NCBI RefSeq assembly: GCF_004345645.1 | Contig: NZ_SLWS01000002.1 | Span: forward strand, 372,001 to 436,000 | DNA: 64,000 bases | Source: Actinocrispum wychmicini | Lineage (GTDB): Bacteria; Actinomycetota; Actinomycetes; Mycobacteriales; Pseudonocardiaceae | Direction: 5' to 3' | In this document: positions 1 to 8,224 of the stretch, piece after piece | How the letters are laid out: the number at the start of each line of letters is the position of its first letter | Numbering within the stretch: the first letter of the stretch is position 1 | The notes under the pieces: generated by a model | Database searches by the model: none | What the model was told of the DNA's origin: nothing | Seen by the model: the letters and a program-made list of their open reading frames with translations, nothing else | Position numbers and translations under genes: made by a program

Positions 1-448
1 GGTTGACCGCGAAGCTGAACGCCACCATGGCGCCGATATCGTGCCCCGCTATGTCCACAGTGGAGTATCCAAGGTGGCGGACGAGTTCGTGGATGTCCCG
101 CGCCATGGTCTTCTTGTCGTACCCACCGGCCGGTTTGTCCGAGCCGCCCTGGCCGCGCAGGTCCACCGCGATGACCCGGTACCGGGCGGCGAGCGCGGGC
201 ATGATCTTGCGGAACTCCCACCAGGTCTGCGGCCACCCCGGCACCAGCACCAGCGGCCGGCCACGACCGCCGGCCACGTAGTGCATCCGGATGCCGTTGA
301 CGTTCGCGTACCCGCTGCGGAAACCCGGCAGGGACCGGACCAGCGCCTCGTCGTCCGGGCCCTGGTCGGCGGACGCCGGCTGGCCGGTGGCGGCGAGGAC
401 GGCGCCGGCCGCGCCGAGCGAGAAGAGATGGCGACGGTTGATCGTCAT
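1..448 (-). CDS. Secreted alpha/beta hydrolase, epoxide hydrolase/dehalogenase-like (partial)
   Basis: The reading frame starts at the ATG at 446-448 and runs off the left edge, leaving about 149 residues. The N-terminus carries a twin-arginine-like signal (NRRHLFSLG followed by a hydrophobic Ala-rich stretch), so export through Tat is likely. The hydrolase fold follows, with a GWPQTWWEF oxyanion-loop motif, a VDLRGQGGSDKP strand-loop and a nucleophile elbow GHDIGAM. An Asp at the elbow is the arrangement of epoxide hydrolases and haloalkane dehalogenases rather than of Ser esterases. It begins 9 bp after the stop of the cytosolic epoxide hydrolase upstream, so the two probably form one transcript. 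The substrate is unknown and the C-terminal catalytic His lies outside the window. Confidence 0.85.
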   Translation of the reverse strand, partial: MTINRRHLFSLGAAGAVLAATGQPASADQGPDDEALVRSLPGFRSGYANVNGIRMHYVAGGRGRPLVLVPGWPQTWWEFRKIMPALAARYRVIAVDLRGQGGSDKPAGGYDKKTMARDIHELVRHLGYSTVDIAGHDIGAMVAFSFAVN

Positions 449-457
449 GGTGGTCCC

Positions 458-1603
458 CTACCGGTAGTCGCGGAAGAACGAGCGGAGGTCGTCGGCCAGC
501 AGGTCGGGCGCGTCGGTGCCGGAGTAGTGCCCGCCGCGGTCGAACTCGCTCCAGTGCACGATGTTGTGGTCGCGTTCGGCCAACGGGCGGATGGCCTGGA
601 AGTCGTTGGCGAACACCGCGACCCCGGTCGGCACGGTCCCCCGCGACGCGGGTTCCTCCGAAATGTGCGCGTTCTCGTAGTAGAACCGCGCCGACGAGCC
701 GGCGGTGTTGGTCAGCCAGTACAGCGACGCGATCGTGAGCACGAAGTCGGCGTCCAGCGCCTTGTCCATTTCGGACGGATGGTCGCCGAACCCGCGCAGC
801 AGGTCGAGCACCCAGGCGAGCTGGCCGACGGGTGAGTCCGCGAGCGCGTGCGCCAGGGTCTCCGGGCGGGTGGACTGGATCTTGTTGAAGCCCGAGTGCT
901 CGTCCATGAACCGCTGCAGGAACGTGAGCCTGCGGTACTCCTCCGGACCGAAGCCCTCGAACTCGGTGGGATCGCCGCTGGGGAACGAGAACACCTGGGT
1001 CACGTGGACCGCCGGGACCTGCTCGACCCGGCCGAGCACCGGCGTGACCATCGAGCCCGCGTCGTTGCCCGCCGCGCCGTACCGCGCGTACCCCAGCCGC
1101 CGCATCAGCTCCGCCCACGCCCGTGCCACCCGGTTGACGTCCCAGCCCGCGTCCGGGGTGGGCCCGGAGAACGCGAAGCCCGGGATGGACGGGATGACCA
1201 GGTGGAACGCATCGGCTGGGTCACCGCCGTGCGCACGTGGGTCGGTCAGCCGGTCGATGACGTCGAGGTACTCGACGAACGTGCCCGGCCAGCCGTGGGT
1301 GAGGACCAGCGGGAACGCGTCCGGCTCCGGCGAGCGCACGTGCAGGAAGTGCACAGTGGTGCCGTCGATCTCGGTCCGGAACTGGGGGTAGCCGTTCATC
1401 CGGGCCTCATGGGCCCGCCAGTCGTACCCGTTCGCCCAGTACTCGGTCAGCTGCGCCAACTCCCCCGCCGGCACACCCCGGTCCCACCCGGGGAGCTGGC
1501 CGGTGGTCCGCCGGGTGCGGGCCAGGCGGTCGGCCAGGTCGTCCAGCTCGGCCTGCGGGATGTCGATCCGAAACGGCCGGATGTCGGTGTTTTCGCTGTT
1601 CAT
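458..1603 (-). CDS. Epoxide hydrolase family protein (EHN + alpha/beta hydrolase)
   Basis: A 381-residue protein of the microsomal-type epoxide hydrolase family, which opens epoxides to diols. The first 110 residues match the epoxide hydrolase N-terminal domain ([19 protein letters not shown] start, then an LPGW and a YWANGYDWR segment). The hydrolase domain has the HGWPG motif, a GFAFSGP segment and a nucleophile elbow AGNDAGS with Asp as the expected nucleophile. The C-terminus contains a [17 protein letters not shown] stretch, which holds the expected catalytic His. The length is normal for the family. No signal peptide is visible, so it is probably cytosolic. It lies 64 bp downstream of the GlxA-like regulator on the same strand, which may control it. 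Confidence 0.9.
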   Translation of the reverse strand: MNSENTDIRPFRIDIPQAELDDLADRLARTRRTTGQLPGWDRGVPAGELAQLTEYWANGYDWRAHEARMNGYPQFRTEIDGTTVHFLHVRSPEPDAFPLVLTHGWPGTFVEYLDVIDRLTDPRAHGGDPADAFHLVIPSIPGFAFSGPTPDAGWDVNRVARAWAELMRRLGYARYGAAGNDAGSMVTPVLGRVEQVPAVHVTQVFSFPSGDPTEFEGFGPEEYRRLTFLQRFMDEHSGFNKIQSTRPETLAHALADSPVGQLAWVLDLLRGFGDHPSEMDKALDADFVLTIASLYWLTNTAGSSARFYYENAHISEEPASRGTVPTGVAVFANDFQAIRPLAERDHNIVHWSEFDRGGHYSGTDAPDLLADDLRSFFRDYR

Positions 1604-1667
1604 GGGGATAGCGTCGCCCGATCACGGGCTCGGCCGTGAGAGGTGATCTCGCCATCGCCCGTCGGTT

Positions 1668-2645
1668 TTAGGACAGGCTTCCGGCCATGCCGAAGCTGTC
1701 CCGGTAGGACGCCGGAGCGACGCCCACCAGCCGCCGGAAGTGCGGGCGCAACGCGGCCGCCGACGAGAACCCGCAGTACCGGGCGACCTGGTCGACCGGC
1801 AGGGTGGTGGACTCCAGCAGCCGCTGCGCCCGGATCACCCGCTGGTGCGTCAGCCAGGTCGCCGGCGTCGTGCCGGTGATCTCCCGAAACCGCCGGTCAT
1901 AGTTGCGCCGGCTCATGTGCGCGCGCTGGGCCAACTCGGCCACCGGCATGGTCGTGTCGAGCTTGGACAGCGCCCACGTCATCGTCTCGGCGACCGGGTC
2001 CTCCTCGGGCACCTCGGGGATCGGCGACTCGATGTACTGCGCCTGCCCACCCGGCCGGTGCGGCGGCAACACCATGCCCTTGGCCAGCCGAATGGCCACG
2101 TCCGCGCCGCACAACGTGCGGATCAGGTGCAGCGCGAGATCCATCCCCGCCGCGCCACCGCCCGACGTGAGCACGTCCCCGTCGTCCACGTAGAGCGCCG
2201 AGGCGTCCACCTTGACCTTCGGGAACTGCTCGGCCAGCAACGGCGCGAGCCCCCAGTGGGTCGTCGCCGGGCGGTCGTCCAACAGCCCGGCCGCGGCCAG
2301 CACGAACGCCCCGCTGCACAGGCCCGCCACCCGTGCCCCGCGGGCGTGGGCCGCCCGCAGGGCCTCCAGCAGGTCCTCCGGCGGCCGTTCGAACGGCGAC
2401 CGCCAGTTCGGCACGATCACCAGGTCCGCACCCCGGACCGCGGCGAGGTCGTAGGGCACCGGACAGCTCAGCCCACCGCCGCGCAGCGCCGCGTCCGGCT
2501 CGCCGCCGACCACCCGCACATCCAACCCGGGCAGCTCCCCCTGCGCCGTGGCCATGTCGAAGACCCCGAACGCGAAGGACATGATCCCCAACGACACGCC
2601 GTTGAACACCACCACAGCCAGCCGCTCGACCACTGCCGTATCCAC
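1668..2645 (-). CDS. GlxA family transcriptional regulator (DJ-1/PfpI + AraC HTH)
   Basis: A 325-residue regulator. Residues 1-185 form a DJ-1/PfpI-like domain typical of GlxA proteins, with the motif GLCSGAFVLAAAGLLD followed by RPATTHW. The last 100 residues form an AraC-type double helix-turn-helix (MSRRNYDRRFREITGTTP and a PFRR-like segment HFRRLVGVAPASYR). The start is GTG at 2643-2645, since the next residues give the expected first strand LAVVVFNGVSLG. It lies upstream of and in line with the epoxide hydrolase pair, so local control of those genes is plausible but is inferred only from position. Confidence 0.9.
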   Translation of the reverse strand: MDTAVVERLAVVVFNGVSLGIMSFAFGVFDMATAQGELPGLDVRVVGGEPDAALRGGGLSCPVPYDLAAVRGADLVIVPNWRSPFERPPEDLLEALRAAHARGARVAGLCSGAFVLAAAGLLDDRPATTHWGLAPLLAEQFPKVKVDASALYVDDGDVLTSGGGAAGMDLALHLIRTLCGADVAIRLAKGMVLPPHRPGGQAQYIESPIPEVPEEDPVAETMTWALSKLDTTMPVAELAQRAHMSRRNYDRRFREITGTTPATWLTHQRVIRAQRLLESTTLPVDQVARYCGFSSAAALRPHFRRLVGVAPASYRDSFGMAGSLS

Positions 2646-2700
2646 CCCCAGGGTTGTGTCACCCTGAGCATAACCAGCGGAAACGCGAAACTGAGTGGGT

Positions 2701-3759
2701 TCAGTGCGGCAGGACGAGCCGGTCGGCGATGTCGTACAGGTCGGTTTGTGGCACCCGGCCGGCGATGATGACCGGGGCGCCGTCGACCGCGTCGAGGACC
2801 CACAAACTCTGGTAGCCCTTCTCGTCGGCGAGGCGCGTCGCGTGGCCCTGCACAGGTTGGCCCGGGGTGCCGGCCGGCGGCTTGGTGACCGCGGTGGTGA
2901 CGTTGATCGGCGGCATGGTGGCGCACGTGCCCAGTGCGTAGCTCGTGTGGGCCGCCGACGACCCCGCCGCGGACGGACCGACGCCGCCCTGCTCGACGTC
3001 GAAGGCGCAGATCCGCGTGCCGTTCGGCAGGTCGCGCAGTCCGTACGCCGGCTTGACGGTGGTCGCGCCTGGGAACTGGATGTTCTCCGCGATCCGCCGA
3101 CCGGCGTCGACCAGCTGCTGCGCGGGTGCCTTGCTGCCGGGCGCGGCGGACACGTTCACGTACATCGACCCGCCGTCACGGTGCGTCACGTACAGCTCGT
3201 AGCCGCCGGGGCCGCTGGAAACCGAGCTCTCGACACCGCGCTGCCCGTTGACGGTGACGGCCTTGCCCGGGCCGGACTTGAACGCCGCCTGGTCCACCGG
3301 CATCATCCGGAAGTGCTGGACGTCGACCTCCAGGACCTGCCCGTTGGCCTTGACGGTGAGCATGTACTCACCGCCGTACAGCGGCGACGCGTCCGGGCTG
3401 GAGGTGGTGGCTCCGACGTTGATTCGGTGCGCCAGGTAGGTGACCGCGCCCGGCGGCAGCCAGCCGAGGGAGAAGGGCATCTGCAGGCTCGTGACGGCCG
3501 GCTCGGCCGCGGCCTTGGTGCTCTGGACCTCGGCGGCCGGACCGGCGACCTGGCGCTCGTCCGCCGGCCGGTTCAGCACCACGACGGCGGCCGCGGCGAG
3601 GGTCAGCACGGTGGCCCCGCCCGCGACCGCGAGCGGTCGGCTCAGCCCGACGCTCCCGCGGTCGATGCGCTGCCGGGCGGCGGCAAGGACCGAGTCGCTG
3701 TCCGGCACGGCATCTTCGTGCGCGGTGAAGGTGTCCGCGATCAGCTTCTCGACGTTCAT
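2701..3759 (-). CDS. Membrane-anchored anti-sigma-factor-like protein
   Basis: A 352-residue protein starting at the ATG at 3757-3759, which overlaps the sigma-factor stop by four bases (ATGA) and so is translationally coupled to it. Residues 1-40 are a short cytosolic segment, followed by one membrane span around residues 44-62 (LAVAGGATVLTLAAAAVVVLN) and a large extracytoplasmic region of unknown fold. Genes placed directly after SigE-type ECF factors commonly encode such membrane regulators. There is no zinc-binding HxxxCxxC motif, so it is not a ZAS-type anti-sigma factor. The role as inhibitor of its neighbour is inferred from gene order and topology. Confidence 0.7.
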   Translation of the reverse strand: MNVEKLIADTFTAHEDAVPDSDSVLAAARQRIDRGSVGLSRPLAVAGGATVLTLAAAAVVVLNRPADERQVAGPAAEVQSTKAAAEPAVTSLQMPFSLGWLPPGAVTYLAHRINVGATTSSPDASPLYGGEYMLTVKANGQVLEVDVQHFRMMPVDQAAFKSGPGKAVTVNGQRGVESSVSSGPGGYELYVTHRDGGSMYVNVSAAPGSKAPAQQLVDAGRRIAENIQFPGATTVKPAYGLRDLPNGTRICAFDVEQGGVGPSAAGSSAAHTSYALGTCATMPPINVTTAVTKPPAGTPGQPVQGHATRLADEKGYQSLWVLDAVDGAPVIIAGRVPQTDLYDIADRLVLPH

Positions 3760-4259
3760 GAGTTCTCCTTGATCTCGGCCATCTGCTCGATGGTCAAGCC
3801 GTTCCGCAGTGTCGCCAGTGCCTTGTGGGCGTGCGCGCGCACAGTGGACTGGGCACAGCCGAGCAGGTCGGCGATCTCGGGATCGGCCAACTGCTCGTAG
3901 TACCGCAGCACCACCACAGCCCGCTGACGTTTGGGCAGCCGCGCCAGGCGCTGCCACATGTCCTCGCGTGACGCGTGGTCCGAGGCGAAGTCGTCCGCCC
4001 GCGCCTTGTCGGGCGGGTCACCCGTGGTGATCACCCGGATCGACCTGCGCCGTCGCCAGGACAGGTAGCCGTTGGTGACCATCCGCAGCACGTAGCGGTC
4101 GGGGTGTTCCGTGCCGCTGATCCGGGACCAGTGCCGGTAGAGCTTGACCAGCACGTCCTGCACCAGGTCAGCGGCCTGTTCCCGCTCGCCGGTGAGCATC
4201 GTCGCGTAGCGCAGCAGCCGCGGCAGCAGCCCCCGGACGAAGTTCTCGTAGTCAGCCAT
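3756..4259 (-). CDS. SigE-family ECF RNA polymerase sigma factor
   Basis: A 167-residue ECF sigma factor. Region 2 is seen in LLRYATMLTGEREQAADLVQ followed by LVKLYRHW, and region 4 in RLPKRQRAVVVLRYYEQL followed by a helix-turn-helix DPEIADLLGCAQSTVRAHAH. The YLSWRRRRS segment after region 2 is characteristic of the SigE-type group. I chose the ATG at 4257-4259 (MADYENF); a GTG two codons upstream is also possible, and neither has a strong ribosome binding site. The downstream membrane protein overlaps its stop codon, suggesting a regulated pair that senses an envelope signal. Confidence 0.9.
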   Translation of the reverse strand: MADYENFVRGLLPRLLRYATMLTGEREQAADLVQDVLVKLYRHWSRISGTEHPDRYVLRMVTNGYLSWRRRRSIRVITTGDPPDKARADDFASDHASREDMWQRLARLPKRQRAVVVLRYYEQLADPEIADLLGCAQSTVRAHAHKALATLRNGLTIEQMAEIKENS

Positions 4260-4334
4260 CACCACTGAAGACTCAGCTCAAGGCCGATCTGTTTACCGCG
4301 GTTCGGTGTCTTTCATGATCTGTAGTGTGAGCCC

Positions 4335-4976
4335 ATGACCCCGGATGAGCTGTTGACGACCACGCGTTCGGTCCGCAGGCGACTGGATCTGACCCGGCCG
4401 GTCCCGATCGACCTGGTGCGGGCGTGCCTGGAGATCGCGATTCAGGCGCCGTCGGGGAGCAACCGGCAGGCGTGGCAATGGCTGGTGGTCACCGACCCCG
4501 ACCAGCGGGCCGCGTTGGGCGAACTCTACCGCCGCGCGGTGGACAGCTACCTGGAATCCGCCAGTGCGGCCGGGAAACTGTTCCAGGACGAGCCGGGGCG
4601 CGCCGGTGTGCAGGAACGCGTCGGCGACAGTGTCGCGTACCTGGGACCGCGCATGGGTCAGGTGCCCGTGCTCGTGGTGCCGTGTATCCAGGTCGCCGAA
4701 CTGCCTCCGGGCAACCAGGCCGGTGTCTGGGGCTCGATCCTTCCGGCGGCGTGGAGTTACATGCTCGCCGCGCGGTCCCGCGGGCTGGGCACGGCGTGGA
4801 CGACGTTGCATCTGACCTACGAGGAGGAGGCCGCCGAGATCCTGGGCCTGCCGCGGGACGTTCGGCAGGCGGCGCTGATTCCGACGGCCTACTACACCGG
4901 TTCGACGTTCAAGCCGGCCGCCCGGGTTCCCCTCGATCAGGTACTGCACCTGGATCGCTGGGGTTCGCGCGACTGA
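4335..4976 (+). CDS. Nitroreductase family protein
   Basis: A 213-residue FMN-dependent oxidoreductase-like protein. The N-terminus has TTRSVRRRLDLTRPVPIDLV and the flavin-binding region IQAPSGSNRQAWQWLVV. Later motifs are GSILPAAWSYMLAARSRGLG and a GLPRDVRQAALIPTAYY segment typical of family ends. Family members reduce nitro groups, quinones or other electrophiles with NAD(P)H; the physiological substrate here is unknown. It is divergent from the sigma factor, with 75 bp between the two starts. Its last 40 bp overlap, in convergent orientation, the end of the SARP regulator. Confidence 0.88.
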   Translation: MTPDELLTTTRSVRRRLDLTRPVPIDLVRACLEIAIQAPSGSNRQAWQWLVVTDPDQRAALGELYRRAVDSYLESASAAGKLFQDEPGRAGVQERVGDSVAYLGPRMGQVPVLVVPCIQVAELPPGNQAGVWGSILPAAWSYMLAARSRGLGTAWTTLHLTYEEEAAEILGLPRDVRQAALIPTAYYTGSTFKPAARVPLDQVLHLDRWGSRD

Positions 4977-7900
4977 CCGGCGCACGGGACGTCATGCGGT
5001 GCTGGCACGTGGTCGACGGTGATCTCGGTCATCGCCGCGTGGGCGCGTTCCTGGCCTGGGCGGTAGCCGGTGTGGGTGTGGGTGGCCAGGGCCGCCCGGA
5101 TGTGGGCGGTGGCGGTGTCCCGGTTGTCCAGTCGGTGGGCGGTCAGAGCCAGGGAGGTCAGTGCGTTGCCGCGCTGGATCTCCCGGCCGGTCACGACGGC
5201 ACCGACGAGGGCGGCGTCGGCGTAGTAGGCCGATCTGGTCAGGGCGCCGAGGTGGCGGTGGGACACCGAGAGGCCGATGCGGGCTTCGCCGAGGACGCGG
5301 CTGTGTTCGTCGGCGGCGAGGAGGTTGACGGCTTCGAGGAACTTGTCGACGGCCTGGCAGTGGTTGTCGCGCAACTGATCGATGGTGCCGTGGACGACGA
5401 GGACCTCGGCCAGGACGCGGACCGCGTTGACGGCGCGGGCGGCGGCAAGGGCTTCGTCGGCCACCGCGGCGGCCTGGTCGTGACGGCCCGCGTCCCGGTG
5501 GACGGCGGCGAGGTGCGACAGCGTCTCCGCTGAGTCCACTGTGGACCCCAAGTCCTGGAAGGCCGCGAGGGCTTCGCGGAGATGGTCTTCCGCGTCCGCC
5601 AGCCGGCCCGCCGCGTGGTGTGCCTGACCGAGGTTGGACCGCGCGGTGGCCGCGGCGTGTGGGGAACGTACGCGCTCGCAGATGGCCAACGCCTCCTCGC
5701 TGCATCGCCGGGCCGCGTCGAGTTCGCCGAGTTCCAGGTGAGCACCCGCGCTGTTGAGCAGGGCGTTGGCGACGACGAAGTCCTGACCGGTGCGCCTGCC
5801 CAGGTCCTGGCCGCGGGCGAACAGGTCGGCGGCCAGCATCGGCCGCCCGATCTCCAGCTGGATGATGCCCATGTTCAGCAACGCCGCGCCCTCGATCGGG
5901 GCCGAACCGGCCGCGCGGCCGCTGTCCAGGGCGCGGCCCATCTCGTCGAGGGCCTCGGTGTGCCGGCCCAGTGTCCACGCCAGGATGCCCAGACTCATCC
6001 GCATGGCGGCCTGCGCGCCCACGTCTCCCGCGCGTTCGGCGGCGGCCAGTGCGTTGCGCGCGGCGGAGTCCCACTGGGTGGTCGTACTGCGGGAGTGGAG
6101 GTAGCCGCGCAAGGCGTCGGCCAGGTGCCACGAGTACGACGGCAGGCCGGACGGCTCAGCCGCCTCGATGGCGGCGATGAGGTTGGCGCGTTCCGCCTCC
6201 AGATGGTCGCGGGCCGCCTCGGCCGCGTCGAACCTGGCGCGGGGCGACGACCGGGGCAGCCTGCTCAGGTCCGGATACAGCACCGTCCCTGCCGCGTCGG
6301 CGACATCCAGATAGTGGTCGAACAACCTGCGGAGCGCTTCGCGCCGGTCGTCCGCCGAGTCGTCCTGACGGGCCCGTTCGGCGGCGTACAGGCGCATCAG
6401 GTCGTGGAACTGGTAACGGCCCGGGATCCGCTGACCGACGAGGTGACGCATGCTCAGGTGGTCGAGCGCCTCTCGCGCCCGCGCCACGTCCACCCCCAGC
6501 AACTCAGCCGCGGCGTCGACGGTGAAATCCGGACCGGGCACCACGCCCAACAGCCGGAAAAGCCGTCGCGGCAGCTCCGGTAACGCGGCGTAGGACAGGT
6601 CGAAGGTGGTACGCACGGTGGCGTGCGGGTCGCCAGGCACAGCGAGCCTGCCCAACCGGTCACCCGCGCGCAGTTCGGCGAGATAGTGCTTGACGCCGCC
6701 GCCGAGGTTGGCCGCGGCCAGCCGCAGCGCGAGCGGCAGATGTCCGCACAGCTGAGCGATCTCGGCCAGCGCGTCCACGTCCGCGTCGACGTCGCCGAGC
6801 AGTTCGGCGAAGAGCGTCCGCGCCTCGCCGGGACGCAGCACGTCCAGGGTGAACACGCGGGCGTCGTGCAGGGCGGCGAGTCCGCCCAGGTGGACGCGGC
6901 TGGTGATCAGCGCCGCGCAGCCAGGCGTGCCAGGCAGCAGGGGGCGCACCTGGGTGACGTCGGCGGCGTCGTCGAGCAGCAGCAGGACGCGTCGGTCAGC
7001 CAGCCGGGCGCGTAACTCGGCCGCCCGGGCCTCGGTGGACGCGGGCAGGTGGGCGCGGTCCAACCCGGTGGCGTGCAACAGGTCCGCGAGCACCTCGGCC
7101 GGCTCGACCCGGCCGAGCCGGACGTACAGCTGACCGTCAGGGAACGCGGCCCGTAACTGGTGGGCGATCCGCACGGCGAGTGCGGTCTTCCCGACGCCGG
7201 GCGGACCGCACAGGGCGGCCACGGGGACGGTCTCACCCGTCAAGGTGAGGACGAGCTGGTTCAGCAACTCCTCACGACCCACGTAGGCGCGCACATCCAG
7301 TGGGAGCGTGCACTGCGTGACCCACGGCGCCGACCGCGGTGACTCCGCGTGCGCCGTCCTGACGGGCGGCGGCTCGGCCTCGCCGGTGAGCACGGCCTGA
7401 TGCAGGTCACGCAGCCGGTCCCCGGGCTCGATGCCCAGTTCGTCGCGCAGCCTGGCCCGGACCGACCGGTACGCGGCCAGCGCCTCGGCCTGCCTGCCGC
7501 CGCGGTACAGGGCGAGCATCAACTGCGCCCAGAACCGCTCCCGCATCGGGTGTGCGGCGGTCAGCCCGGAGAGTTCGGCCACCAGCTCGGCGTGCCGGCC
7601 CATGGCCAGCTCAAGATCGACGACGCGTTCGAGCACCTGCAGCCGTTCCTCGGCCAGTGGTAGCGCGGCCGCGGCCCGGAGCGACTCGGACGGGACGTCG
7701 CTGAGCACCGCGCCACGCCAGAGCGTGAGACCGGCGCGCAGTGACTCGACCTCGGCGTCCAGGTCCCCACGCGCCGCGGCGGCGTTGGCCTCGGTGACCG
7801 CGGCACGAAAGCGGTCGAGGTCGAGCGCGCCGGGGCCGACCTCGATGGCGTAGCCGTCACGGTGGGTGGTGATCAGCTCGTGCGGCGCGAAGGCGCGGCG

Positions 7901-8107
7901 CAGCCGCTGGACGTAGGTCTGGACCGTGCCGCGGGCGCCGGCGGGCGGCGCTTCCGCCCACAGGTGCTCGATCAGCTCGGCCACCGACACGGCTTGATTG
8001 GCGCGCAACAACAACGAGGCCAGCACCACCCGGTGCTTCCCCGCCGGCACGGGCACCTCATGCCCGTCCAAGTCCACCCGCATGGCGCCGAGAAGAGCGA
8101 ACTCCAC
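4937..8107 (-). CDS. SARP/AfsR-type regulator (Trans_reg_C, BTAD, NB-ARC, TPR)
   Basis: A large regulator of about 1056 residues. I place the start at GTG 8105-8107 (giving VEFALLGAMRV) because it has GGAG upstream and matches where SARP proteins begin; an ATG at 8176 would add 23 unlikely residues. The order is an OmpR-like DNA-binding domain (to about residue 90), a bacterial transcriptional activator domain (to about 245, ending in ELGIEPGDRLRDLHQAVL), an NB-ARC ATPase with P-loop GPPGVGKTALA near residue 300 and LLLLDDAADV as Walker B, then TPR-like repeats. Such proteins activate antibiotic clusters by binding heptamer direct repeats. It lies 117 bp downstream of the lanthipeptide exporter, and matching repeats occur between lanA and lanB. 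Confidence 0.93.
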   Translation of the reverse strand: MEFALLGAMRVDLDGHEVPVPAGKHRVVLASLLLRANQAVSVAELIEHLWAEAPPAGARGTVQTYVQRLRRAFAPHELITTHRDGYAIEVGPGALDLDRFRAAVTEANAAAARGDLDAEVESLRAGLTLWRGAVLSDVPSESLRAAAALPLAEERLQVLERVVDLELAMGRHAELVAELSGLTAAHPMRERFWAQLMLALYRGGRQAEALAAYRSVRARLRDELGIEPGDRLRDLHQAVLTGEAEPPPVRTAHAESPRSAPWVTQCTLPLDVRAYVGREELLNQLVLTLTGETVPVAALCGPPGVGKTALAVRIAHQLRAAFPDGQLYVRLGRVEPAEVLADLLHATGLDRAHLPASTEARAAELRARLADRRVLLLLDDAADVTQVRPLLPGTPGCAALITSRVHLGGLAALHDARVFTLDVLRPGEARTLFAELLGDVDADVDALAEIAQLCGHLPLALRLAAANLGGGVKHYLAELRAGDRLGRLAVPGDPHATVRTTFDLSYAALPELPRRLFRLLGVVPGPDFTVDAAAELLGVDVARAREALDHLSMRHLVGQRIPGRYQFHDLMRLYAAERARQDDSADDRREALRRLFDHYLDVADAAGTVLYPDLSRLPRSSPRARFDAAEAARDHLEAERANLIAAIEAAEPSGLPSYSWHLADALRGYLHSRSTTTQWDSAARNALAAAERAGDVGAQAAMRMSLGILAWTLGRHTEALDEMGRALDSGRAAGSAPIEGAALLNMGIIQLEIGRPMLAADLFARGQDLGRRTGQDFVVANALLNSAGAHLELGELDAARRCSEEALAICERVRSPHAAATARSNLGQAHHAAGRLADAEDHLREALAAFQDLGSTVDSAETLSHLAAVHRDAGRHDQAAAVADEALAAARAVNAVRVLAEVLVVHGTIDQLRDNHCQAVDKFLEAVNLLAADEHSRVLGEARIGLSVSHRHLGALTRSAYYADAALVGAVVTGREIQRGNALTSLALTAHRLDNRDTATAHIRAALATHTHTGYRPGQERAHAAMTEITVDHVPAPHDVPCAGQSREPQRSRCST

Positions 8108-8224
8108 TCGCGACTCCGTCCCCAGATCGAGCCGCTCGCGCGCCCCCACGCACGATGCCGCACCCGAACGGCGCAAAGTATTCCATACCGGACAGCCGAC
8201 GTCGGCAAACGGGTGAAGATCGCC